Made by a program: the position numbers and the translations under genes. DNA of 64,000 nt, taken from positions 4,340,001 through 4,404,000 of the forward strand of contig JAVFKD010000016.1 of the NCBI GenBank assembly GCA_036429605.1. The letters run 5' to 3'. Origin of the DNA: Cladobotryum mycophilum (lineage: Eukaryota > Ascomycota > Sordariomycetes > Hypocreales > Hypocreaceae). This document shows, piece after piece, positions 44,755-56,000 of this stretch; position 1 is the stretch's first letter, and the number at the start of each line of letters is the position of its first letter. The notes under the pieces were generated by a model. The model had not been told where the DNA came from. It searched no databases and was given only the letters and a program-made list of their open reading frames with translations.

Positions 44755-45040
44755 TTACTTTACACAGCAGCCTACATTGATTCCATCCTCTGCCTGGGCT
44801 GGCAAGGTCTGCTTGTAGGCACAAATGACCTTTCCACAACCTTGGCAGTAGCCAGTGCTCTCGTTTGGCAGATGTGTGCATCCCGATGATGGCTGTTGTA
44901 GAATAGGAGAGTAGGTAGGGTGACCAACTCCCGCGCTAGAAGCTTATCGTATGTTGAGCGAAAAGTGGCGATTGAGAATGACTCAGGCTTCTGTACCCAA
45001 AACTGGCTTCAGAGAGAGGTCCTTTAGAGTAGGGGTACAT
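44755..45040 (-). pseudogene. Possible small cysteine-rich protein remnant
   Basis: On the minus strand one frame ends GCTHLPNESTGYCQGCGKVI..CAYKQTLPAQAEDG..GCCVK and stops at 44757-44755. Its cysteine pattern (C, CxxC, C, CC) looks purposeful. Upstream, another frame gives MYPYSKGPLSEASFGYRS. The two frames meet near 44938-44950. They could be joined by an intron I could not place, by a missing base, or they may be unrelated. I recognise no family. Confidence 0.3.
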
Positions 45041-46794
45041 GTCCTGGGCTGGTTTGAGGTAGTGATACTGCGATAAAGTGAGGCTGCGGGGTTCTCGTAT
45101 CAGTATTCCAGCTGGCGTCGTTATTACAAATCTGCTCTGCTGAAATAAGTGATGCCTGCTGATAGCTGATAGCTGATACTCATGCTCCTTATTATAGACG
45201 CAATATCTTTAGCTTGGGGTACCGGTGCTTAAGGTGTAGCGGCCTGAAAAGCTGGCGCTCTATACAAATATCGCGTCCGAGGCGAAGATGATGTTGGAGC
45301 ACTTCCCAAACCAGTACTGTTGCCCCAGGTTTGACCTGCTGGAGGCGTCGGGGCCGTTTAGTAGTTGGCACTCATGCCTTTCACTCCAGGCCAATACCTC
45401 CAATTATGGATAATTCTGCTTCAAGTCATTAGACTTTCTAAGGCGATGGTGAGCTTAAAGTTTCTAGCTGCTTCCATCACAGTGCAACATCATTGCCTTG
45501 AAAGTCGTCATTGAGTGTGTCTCTGAGGACAGCATCTTTGCTCACTTAGTTGCCCGATATGACTGGACCAAAATGAATATTCTTGGCTCTTGATTTCCTC
45601 TCAACAAGCTTGCCCTCTTCAGATCCCCCATTGTCGCCGCCGGCGGACGTTCATGACTCGATTCATGCATGGTCGCGCGAGTAGTACCAAGGCGGCTCTC
45701 GAGCAAGCCGACGATGATAATACCGTGTTGACCAATACTACCAAATCAGTACGCACTATCATCGCCGGCGTGCTGCGGAACGCCCTCATGCTTCTTCTTA
45801 AGCATATATCGCGCTGTCTCCACCTCATTTACCAATGCCCATATCCATCCTCCAGTATGTTTTTTCACCGGTGAGGTGAATAACGAAGACTCTTCACTCG
45901 TAGCGTCCTTCGCTGACTATCACTTGGTTGAACTGGGAGGGAGCAATGTGCTTCAAGGAAAGGGGTGGAATAGATGCGCACGGTTTTATCTGGGGTACGT
46001 GGCCACCTTGCAGATGGAAGATATCGCGAGATGGAGGTGGAGGTCGTTGGAGAAAGACGACAAAAGGCATAGTCCCCCCAATGTCACAAAGAAATAATGA
46101 TTCAATTGTATCGTATTGTCTAGTTGCTATAAGAATATATTAAACCCTGGTCCATCTTGACAAATGTATCAAAACTGGCAAGATTATGCTGCGAACGATG
46201 TCTTAGCTGCCAGCAACTTGAGGGCGTCGCGTCTTCGTGCATACCTACGTTTGCAGGTCCAATTACCCCATTTTTTAGTCATTTAGATCGAGATGAGGGT
46301 ATTGACAAAGAATACCTTATAAATAAGACTGCCGATCTAAGTTCCAATTCACAATTAATCAGGATTGGCTGGTTCCTCATACATGCATGGTGCATGGGGT
46401 CAGGCTCTGAGGGGGTACCAAATCCCAACCCCGAATTACAACGCAGAGTGGGTGGTGGCCATGCCCGGTTGTAAGAAAACATCATCATTGAATGTCCAAT
46501 ACAGATTCTCTCAGTGATCAACATCATTTCTACTCGGGCACCACTGCGTTATCTCAATTGCAAAGTGTCCCATACAGTGGAGACCGAATGATCGATCCCA
46601 ACTCCCCGCAGAATGGCCTGAAGCCCAACGAAGCGTCAGGCATGAATGGGTGAGCCGCATCCGCCCCATTTCTGGTCGCCCTTTAGACGCCTTGTTTCAG
46701 CACGGCTTATTCGCATCTTCTCTTTGTCGTAGAATCGCCTCAAATCAGTCACGGTTAGCACAATGAAGCCATCATTCCATCTCTATCAGGCAAA
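45041..46794. other. 1.75 kb intergenic, no gene supported
   Basis: Several overlapping frames (45590-46474) without domain features. It may contain decayed coding sequence of the NLR-type island, but I cannot show it. Confidence 0.35.
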
Positions 46795-49700
46795 ATGAGC
46801 GTTTCAGACGTCTTCACGGACCTCCCGGGTCCAAATCTGGACGTTTTGCAAGTTACTTACGGCCTTGTTATCGTCTCCATCTGCCTTCTTGCCGGATGGG
46901 GATGTAGATTTCGACCTAGAACATCGAATTCTCGACATAGGAGTCTTTCTCACCACGACAGTCCCCCACCTGCTGAAAGGCCGATACATGTTCTACACGA
47001 GGATGAAAATGCAGCCCTCGAGTACGGCACTTCTTATTCCACCCCATGCAGCCAGCGCTGACCGTCATCTTAGTATCATAGCCGTGCATGGACTGGCTGC
47101 CAACCCAGACTATGCATGGATCTGGCTACCGAAAAACAACCCACCTGGCATCCCCGGTTATCCTGAGAAGCACTTCAACTGGCTAAAGGATTTGCTTCCG
47201 ACAAAGTTAGCCTCTTCCAATATACCGAGTCGCATCATGACGTTTAATTATGATTCCAACTGGTTCTTGGATGCTCCCAAGCAAAGGCTGTCCAACATTT
47301 CTGACAGCTTGCTGGCTAGTCTGAGAAACAAGCGAGTGGTATTCTCCAGCTTGCCTGCAGGATTATGCTTCATTTGCTAATGATATCTTGCAGGAAGCAA
47401 ATGCCAGGCCATTGATCTTTATCGGCCACAGCTTCGGCGGCAATCTCATTGAGCAGGTTGGCAGCCATGTCCATCCAACTCCCGCACAGATCGCTAACTC
47501 TCCTTAGACCATACTATCAGCCTCCCGGCATGAATCTGGCTTCACCGATATTGCTGCATCTACGGTTGGAGTCATCTTTTTGGGCACACCCCACCGTGGT
47601 TCCGCCGCCGCATCTTGGGGTTCGTTGCTCGCATCACATGCTCCATCTCACCTCGGTTTCGAAGACAGGATCCTGAAGGACCTAGAAGAGCAGTCGGGTA
47701 CCCTGATAGATCGTCTGCATGACTTTTCTCGCTGGCTCTTCTCCGAGTCAGTCCCTGTCATATGCTACTTTGAGAAGCGTGTGACAGACTATTCATCAAG
47801 AGTAGGGCCTATGGGAAAGGCACTTCCACTGAAAGACCTGGTGTGTATTTTCGGACCAACATTACCAACATCTGCTAAAACATTTTCAGGTCGTACCGGA
47901 GACGAGTGCCTGCATTGATGGACATCGTAAGATGGCTCTCGATACCGACCATTTCAAGATCAATAAGTTCTACGGAAAGGATGATCCTTCCTTCAAAATG
48001 ATCTACCCCGAGATTGAATGCATGGCCCGAAATGCTACAGACATGCTCAATCGCCGCCGTCTGCCAAATGTTATTCCGACGGACGAAAGAAACACGTCTG
48101 GTAAACTTCAGCAATGCCTCCAGCAGATGAGAGTATCAAATCCCCGTGACGTTCTTATGCACATTCAGAATCAAAAAGGCGAACGTCTAGAAAATAGCTG
48201 CGAATGGATTTTGAAGCGAGAAGAATTCACCAAATGGGGAGCGAGTAGTGGCCCCCGACTTCTGCGTCTCATCGGCCCCCCGGCATTGGAAAGACGACAC
48301 TATCTACGTTTCTTGTGGAGGTCATTCACAGCAAGATTGAAAGATCATGTCGGAAGCTTTTTGCCTACTTTTTCTTTGATGATAAGATTAATGATCGGCG
48401 GCCTGCGAATGCAATGCTACGAAGCCTCATTTGGCAGTTATTACTGCAGAACAGCAATCTTTTCCGGCACATTGAATCCGACTTTAAGCGGCATAGCGGT
48501 AGTCGCCTTTTTGAAGACCTATTTGACAACTCCTTCGCCCTGCTTCGAATATTCCAAGACATGATCCAGGATGATGAGGCTGGAGAAGTGTTCATCTTAC
48601 TTGACGCTCTCGACGAGTGTGACAAGTCAACACGCAGTGATTTTTTGAGCAGCATGGCGCGTCTTTTCAAGTCATCGCAAGGATCCAAGGGCAAACTCAA
48701 GGTTCTCATCACCTGTCGGCCGGAAATCGGGGATATAGAGGATGCTTTTAGTGGCATGGGGGTATCTCTCAGGATAGATGCAGCCAACATTAACGACGAC
48801 TTGTCCCTCTTCATTGACAAAAAGGTCAGCGCACTTGCAAAGCGGAAGAATTACAATAAGGCTTTGAAAACAAAAGTTCGATATGCACTGAAAAAGGGAT
48901 CTGGCGGCACATTCTTGTGGGTATCTCTTATGGTGGCAGATCTTGCAAGACCAGGAATTCTCATGCATCAGGTGCAGGAGAAACTGAGAAATCTTCCTCA
49001 TGGACTTGACCAAGTATACGCTTCGATCCTAGATCGAATTGAGCCAAGCCATCAAGGCATTGCCAAGTTCATCTTGCATTGCATGGTCGCTTCCAGGGAA
49101 CCATTAAGCAAGAGGGAGATTCAGTCTGCATTTGCAACTTCGTTCCCGGCGGAAGGAAGCACGGCATTCCCTAATGTCGAAGATTTGCAAGTTTACGATG
49201 ATATACTGTCGGCTTGTAGCTCGATCGTTAATACCGTCGATTCGGAGTATAGAGAGCCAAGACTCCACTTTTGTCATCAGTCAGTCAAGGACTTCTTATT
49301 GATTGACGACTCCAAAAGTGGACAAAAATGGTATCACACTACGTTGGATGCCGCACACCTTCACATGTTCCATGCGTGTTGGAACTATTTGAACGCAGAT
49401 AACGGTAAATTATACAACAAACTCTTTTTCGAGAAGGAAGATGAGGATGGAATGATAAGGCTACATCAAGACTCCTCGGCCAATCCCTTAACTGCCCATC
49501 CTTTCACAGTATACGCTTATGTGTGGTGGAAAGAGCATATAACATCAAGTTGCCCCGCAGTGTTGCATGAATTGGCCATCGACCTCCCAAAAACACCAAT
49601 AATGCGAGATTTATCGATGATACGCGCAGCAGAAAAAAACAATAAAGCGATGGTCCAGTTTTTAATTAGCTGCGGAGGAAATATCAATGCACGAGATAAC

Positions 49701-50517
49701 AAGGGGGCAACGTCTCTAACATACGCCATCAAGAATGGCAATCGTGACGTGGTGCAAGTACTCCTCGCAACAGGAAAAGTCGATGTCAAGTTGAAATGGC
49801 ATGACGAGACACTGCTAATAATGGTAATCCAACGCAAATGGAAGAACATTGTGCAGATGCTGTTGAAAATGGAGGGTGTTGATCTTCACCTGAGAGACTG
49901 GAATGGCATGACGGCCTTGCACTGGGCCACACGCGACGGCCTGAAGGAAATCATACAGATGCTAGCTGCGACAGGAAATATCGATTGGAACGTAAAAGAT
50001 AAGTTTGGCCAAACGGCACTCGACTTGGCTTTCTCTACTGGTGACAAGGATATTGTGCAATGGATACTTGAAACAGAGAACGTGGACATTAACTCAGCAA
50101 ATGTAGTCGGCAATCCACCACTTAATTGGTTTATCAATCGAGGGGACAAGATCATGGTGCAATACCTGCTTACCAGAGAAGACCTGGATGTAAACTCGGC
50201 GGATAGATGGGGCAATACACCACTAATAACTGCGAGCAGGAAAGGAGACAAGGATATGGTGCAATCGCTGGTTGCAAGAGGGGGTTGATATAAATTTGCA
50301 AGATAAATATGGCCAGTCGCCAGTAACATGGGCAGTTGCAAACGAGGACAAGGATATCTTGCAAATGTTACTTGCAACAGACAAAGCTGATTTGGACTCG
50401 AAAGACGAATTAGGTGAGACACTACGGGCACTCGCCGTCCGCATGGGAAACGAGGATATCTTACAGATGCTGGTCACGCAGGGGAAGTCTAATACCGTGG
50501 AAGAAGGAACCAATTGA
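46795..50517 (+). CDS. NLR-like protein: lipase-like domain, NACHT, ankyrin repeats; frame-broken
   Basis: The start is uncertain (46795, or another frame from 46865). Supported exons: to 47335, 47394-47456, 47508-47840 and 47890 to 50517. The N-terminal domain is alpha/beta-hydrolase-like: SIIAVHGLAANPDYAWIW, the nucleophile elbow IFIGHSFGGN, then GVIFLGTPHRGS, as in SesB-type NLR effectors. The NACHT P-loop region reads LLRLIGPP in one frame and continues in another at the C6 run 48276-48281. Walker B is VFILLDALDECDKS, followed by KVLITCRPEI. The last 300 residues are about seven ankyrin-type repeats (VQMLL, DKDIVQWIL, MVQYLL). Another frame change lies at the G5 run 50280-50284. Fungal NLRs of this kind sense non-self and can trigger cell death. 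The neighbouring C2H2 and DUF7580-like genes fit such an island. Confidence 0.82.
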
Positions 50518-51213
50518 GATTTATGATGGATGGCTGTTCATTATAGACGACCTGACTTGTGAAAAGAAAAAGAAAAGGTCTGTAGTGAAATGGCCTGGTG
50601 TATATTCGCAGACATCCGTAGTTTGTATACAGGATCGTAATGTAACTTCATTGCAGAGTCGTTGGTGGCTATGGGGGTGGTCACTGCAAAGCCAAATGTG
50701 TGAAACCAGCCGAAGGGCAATCGTTTGCCACGTGAGATGATTATAGTAAAGCCCTTAGACATCCTTACAGACATAAAGACAATCTCACCTCATGATACCA
50801 GATTTTACATACAATTGTCAAATCGGGTGTCTATTGGTCCGGGTTATAGAGATCGTTCCAGTTAAATAGTGTGATATGGCCATGTAAGTTGACTAAAACA
50901 ATTTTGTGTAAATGCTAATAGGCTTGGGCGTTTCATGGTTCATATTAAACCCTGGAAGTTTGTCTTTAGTAGTCTCAGAGAACGATGAGATAGAAAGCCC
51001 ACATCCCAGTCAACAGATTAAACACTCTCAAGTGTTGGCTAATATAGCATGTATCCTTGAAAACATGTCATTCCATATCGCAGCTCCGCCGCTACAAAAA
51101 AAATCATTTCATGAGGTGATGATTCTAGCTGTGTTTAGAATGCCATAAACTTGGAATACTCTCCATCTCCCTAGCTTTCCATCCTGAAAAGGCGAATCTT
51201 GGGCAGTATTGGA
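50518..51213. other. Intergenic, no gene supported
   Basis: Between the convergent NLR-like and HsbA-like genes. Nothing recognised. Confidence 0.4.
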
Positions 51214-51852
51214 TCACACATCCGAAGGCGTCTGGTACTTGTCAATAGTCTCCGCATAAGCGTTATACAGCTCCCCCTTCGAGGTCTGGAGCGCATCTTG
51301 ATGCGAAGGCGCAACAACCAAGAGCCCAGCCGCTGCGGAATCACTAAAGCCCTGAAGACTTCCGGTGAAGAACCGAATGGGAAGCACAAATCCTGCAAAG
51401 AATTCCCTCTTGGCATTCAGTGATGTCAAAAGTGCTTCTTCCGCTGAGACATACTGAGATATCATAATTAGCCCATGCAAAGGTCTTCATTGTTCGTGTA
51501 CGTACGGCAGTCCAGGCATTGGTAACCAGAACCTGGTCACTCTCAGAGTACGCGGGAGCGTCGCCATCACTGAGGCTCTCCGCAAAGGTCTGAGTCCTAA
51601 TGTATGCTGTGCCGAGATACTCGGAGATATTCTGAGTATTCAAGTCAGCAAGAATGTCCAGGACTGCAAGACTTTAAGCCATACCGCTCCGGTCTGGTTG
51701 TAGTTGGTGGTATTTGTCTCATCAGCAAAGGCCTGCGTTTGCGCAGCGATTTGAGAAAGATTGGCCAGACTCTGAGCGGCGTCAGAAGCGCCAATGGCTG
51801 CCTGAGCAGTCGAGACAGCGAGGGCTGATATAGAAAGATATTTAAACAACAT
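51214..51852 (-). CDS. HsbA-like secreted cell-wall protein
   Basis: The ATG at 51852 starts a signal peptide (MLFKYLSISALAVSTAQA). A middle exon ends at 51506 with LVTNAWTA. The last exon, 51453-51214, begins YVSAEEALLTSLNAKREFF and ends KYQTPSDV. The helical pattern with repeated Ala/Ser/Gln and no cysteine is that of hydrophobic surface-binding protein A, a fungal family secreted to surfaces and cell walls. The 3' intron (51505-51454, GTACGT..TCAG) is clear. The 5' junction near 51660-51690 is not: the GTATGG donor after NQTGA and the TTGCAG acceptor before LDILADLNTQNIS leave the two parts out of phase, so another base may be missing there. Confidence 0.7.
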
Positions 51853-52538
51853 GGTTGTGGTGTTTTGACTTTGTCTTAGAGTGATGAGGATTTACCGATG
51901 CGTTGATCAAGTTCAAAGTACGACCCAAGTGCTCGTCCTCCTTTATGCACTTACATACACCAATGGTTTATAAAATCTCAACGTCAAATTGCGCCATTAT
52001 TTCCGGCGATGCTTCCAGTCACTCGTGAATGCACCTATAGACCGGGATATTCGGACTGCATGATGAAGCAATTTTGCCGATGCAATTCGCCATGTCAACG
52101 GGCACTTTCCAACGAATAGGAAGTGATGACAAAGTGAAATACTACCCTTCGTTCTCGCAAAGGAAAAGCTTGAGATAACGTTAATAAGACGACTTGATTG
52201 ATCCCGTGTGATTCCATCCGGCTAAATGGAGCGGCTGCCGGAATAGGCATGGCACTCGTCAAACCGCTACAAGTCATATAATCACCCCTCCTCTTATACG
52301 AGAAAGGTTATTCCCTTCTGCAAGGTCCTCCATTTAGATGTTGTGAAAATATCCGATGCCTCTAACTCTTTGTTTCAGACTCTAGTTTCGTGCACTTGTC
52401 CCGCTCTCATTTACCCAGTTCCAGACAGGGATGTATTACTCTGTAAGATATTTTTATACTTCTATATACAGCCATCATCATATGTGTTCTTTTCCTCTAT
52501 ACCGTAAGCTGTATCTGCAATATGCTGTAGCAGATGAG
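51853..52538. other. Intergenic, no gene supported
   Basis: Upstream of the HsbA-like gene and downstream of the acyltransferase. No domain-like frame. Confidence 0.4.
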
Positions 52539-54066
52539 TTATAAAACACAGGTCATTGTGTTTCCATCCACATCTTGCTGCTCCTGCTCAAGCCGCTGTT
52601 CAATCAACTTCCAATTCCTCTTGCTTGTGTTGCAACTCAGCCAGTAATTTCCATCTGCATCTTTGCCCGTAATCCAATTCATGTCGACAGCTGTCGGACC
52701 ATAAGACCGGACCTGAACGTTTACCGGTCTGCCAGTGTTTGAAGAATCACACGGAGCCCCTCCCACAATAGCTGCCGAAAAGTCCAGGTCGAATAATTTC
52801 GCCTTTGCCAAGTTAGAGTAGCAAATAACGTGCATATTTGTGCTTCCAAAGAATGGAGGAATGCCCAGGTTGGATGCTCTGCTCCACGACGCAAAAGCTT
52901 GCAATTTCTCTGACTTGGACGAGGTTTTGATGATGTGTCGAATTTGGCTCGCGACATAACCCAGAGGCTCGTTATGTATAACCTTGGTTTTTAATAAGAC
53001 GGTAGCAAAGTCGAAAAGATTAGATAGGTGAATGCGTCCAGAGTATTGTTTGTCCAAGAGGTGTCTGAGTGAGAATGCGTTGACCAAAGCGACTGGCTTT
53101 GACGAGTGCCTGGAAACGTGAGAGAGAGCAAGCCGCGCCCACCAAGCACAAATGATATCGCCATCGCTAATAAATACTTTTTCGTCACTGTTGTTTTCAG
53201 TGACCAAATCCCTCTCCGCCGTCTCACGCAGTCTCGTCATTTGTGCAGCCGGGATGAAGACGGTTCTAGGTTGCATAGCTGGGAATAAGACACGAGACAA
53301 ATTTCTGGTCCCATACAAGACCCATTTCAGTATAGAAATCCTCCATTCATAATTCTCTTTCCGTCGTGCTTCTGGTGACTGTAGTCGATTGTCGAGTTCG
53401 GTGAGGGGATCGGTATCGCATGGCGTGGGAAGCTCTGCCTTGGGATTTTGGACGGCCAAGCTCCATGAGTGAAGTAGCGCACTCAGACCTACTCCGTCAA
53501 GCAGCGTGTGAGGGTAGTAAATCGTCACCAGGGTCGCATCTGTGAATGCGATGATGTAGAGGCCAAGCTGTGGCACGTCTGCCGATAAATAATCGCCACC
53601 TTTTCTTAGGCAGCCAAGTGGTCGCATGAGTTCGTCAAATTCGCCCAGAGATGTCGTGATTGCTAAACCTTTTCGTGAAGCCAGTAGGCGAGATGCTTTA
53701 GGGTGTTGACCAATTTTCATCGCATACTCGGCATGTGAGTACGCAACAGCCAGGCAATCACTACAGAACTTGGAGGGAATGTGGTACTCAAGACATCCAC
53801 TTCTCTACATCGTCTCTAATTAGATCATGATTCTTCAGCTTTATCGATATCAAGACTACAAAGAAAGTACGTACATTGCGTCGCAACCTAGCACCAACTT
53901 TCTTCCATCCTTCTCGTCTTACAACACTCTCGAGCTTCCCATGCAACATGGACGGATCCAACACCGAGTCAAACGTAAACGTAAAATGAACAACCGCTCT
54001 TCGAAGCCTCAAGGTATCATCGTGGGGCATGAGAGACTCTATCGGTGGGCACCTTGGGAGGTGCAT
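52539..54066 (-). CDS. HxxxD acyltransferase (BAHD-like), paralogue 1
   Basis: Two exons, 54066-53875 and 53804-52539 (intron 70 bases, GTACGT..TGTAG), about 485 residues. The condensation-type catalytic motif is YYPHTLLDGVGL (H-x-x-x-D-G). It is preceded by LESVVRREGWKKVGARLR and followed by DGDIICAWWARLALSH and LSNLFDFATVLL. The end is NWITGKDADGNYWLSCNTSKRNW. The BAHD DFGWG motif is replaced by LFDLDFSAAIVGG, as is common in fungal members. It probably transfers an acyl group from CoA to an alcohol or amine of a secondary metabolite. The start may lie in an earlier exon. A related gene lies at 56001-57804 on the same strand, so the pair is a local duplication. Confidence 0.8.
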
Positions 54067-56000
54067 ATCGGCGGATTCGCAGGTAGGGCTGAAGAGAGCG
54101 GGCTAGATTCGTCGCCAGCGTTATAATTAGAATGACTGCAGAAACGATGTGATCGACATTGAAGCCATGGCTTCCGTCCCTTTGCTTCAACTGATCTCTC
54201 AGGTTTGTGCTTCGAAACATGATGGCAGAAAGAAGCGTTCACTTGGTTTGAGAACGGTATGGGAGGTGGATGGCGAAGTGGAAAGCCGGCAAGTCATCAG
54301 TCAACCTTTTCCACTAGCCATCCAAAGAGGGCCCAATGACCTTTTTGAATGCAAATGAGGATTGAAACCGGCTACTTTTTCCCTCTCCCCTTTCATCTTG
54401 CCGGGATTTCCTCATCTTAGGCATCCCGAGCCCGTGGGGAAACGCCCCGTCATGTCTCAGAACCTCCACATGTGTGAGTGGTTTTATGGGCAAGGAAAAA
54501 ACATAAATTTTCCGAATCAAGCGGGCGTGAAAATTCGTGATTTTCCCTTGTCTCACCGCTCCAGTTATTTTGAGCAAAAAAAGCTGGTTGTTAGTCGTGA
54601 AAGGATTTCACATCGCAGAGACCCGGACTATGCTATATTCGAAGATGAGGTTGCATTAGTTGTCGGATTGAGAGTGTCGATCCTCTCCAATGAAAATGGT
54701 TCCACAAACGGTATTTGTGTCTCATTTGGTATTGTTCATCTCCACTCATGCAGAACAAGCCGTGGACTGGAGATTCATTACATGGATGTGCATGCATGGC
54801 AGATTCTGTACAGAATATGGAGCAGACTCTGGCGTTTTGACCCTAAAGATGGTTCGTTTACTTAGCGTGACCTACCTTGTTATTATAAGCGTAGCAGCCA
54901 ATAAGAAAGCGGGTGACAGACCCATGGTTCACAAAGATCTTAACATCGTCAAAACTCAGCTCGTTAGAACAGCTAGGGCTGAAGCTGGCTTGCTAAAGTA
55001 GTCCCTGTTTCTGCATGTCTCTCCATCTCTCTTTACTCATACAAGACTAGAATGAATATCTTGAAAAATCTTCGTGAGTAGGGCTGTACCGGACTGTCTG
55101 GAAGAGCCAAGTTTTGACGCTACTGTGCGTTGGCCGTTTCGCACAAGAATGGATCCCCCTGCAAGACGCATGGTCTGCGTTCGGTGAAGGCCGAGCACGA
55201 ACCAACACCAGAGGCATTACCACCTGCTTGCGAGGCAAAGCGTCATTTGTGCATGAAATGAGGAATGGGTCCAAATTTATGATGTCATTGAATGTGTTAC
55301 GGCCTATGCAGAACCTGTCTGACCAACATGTCTTTTCTTGAACCCTTGCAGGCGGTTAGACAACTCAAGAAGGACATCTCCTCGGCCGTCTCTAGTGCTC
55401 TCTAGCTTGTGCACACTGCCATCCGCCCTCTCACTTTCATCAAAATCTCCGGAACGGCCCCACGTGCCGAGCCGTCCGCCTCGGGGAGAGGAAACCGCCC
55501 GGGTCCAACCGTGGTGTGGCCGGACGTCGTTGGTGGTTTGCAACAGTCATTAAAGATGCCTGATCCCGCACCTACACCAGGCTATAAATGAATTAAAAGC
55601 TAGGTTCTAATGGAGAATGCTGACTTGGGTTCTCAGCATCTGCATCAACTTGAGTCGACAAGCAACAAACATACTTGGTGTTAACGATCTGGAATGATCA
55701 TGTGTGAGGGAGCGATCAAGACCGTCATTGGCTTAAGTTTAGAACGAAAGGAATGTCAAAGGGAATGACAATTGAACCTGCCACAACCATAACATGTCAA
55801 CAACTTGAAGCCATCACTGATTCGACAGAGAACGTTGCGCAGACAGTCACATTTCGCTCCATCAAAAGCTCTCGCGGCAAAGAATAAAGACAATAATAAA
55901 ACAGTTTCTCTTGGATATATAACGTAAAACATAATTCAACCGGTAAACACAAGAAGAAGAAAAATGACCGTCGTGGCATCAAACATGGTTGCAGACGCCG
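54067..56000. other. 1.9 kb between the two acyltransferases, no gene supported
   Basis: A 167-codon plus-strand frame at 54362-54865 has no recognisable domain and no splice support. The early part may hold an upstream exon of acyltransferase 1. Confidence 0.35.

Noticed and set aside
45590..46474. Cluster of short open frames between the DUF7580-like and NLR-like genes
   Set aside because: They compete in several frames, have no domain and no splice logic; possible decayed sequence at most.
54362..54865. 167-codon plus-strand open frame between the acyltransferases
   Set aside because: No domain, signal peptide or codon character; it overlaps other frames on both strands.
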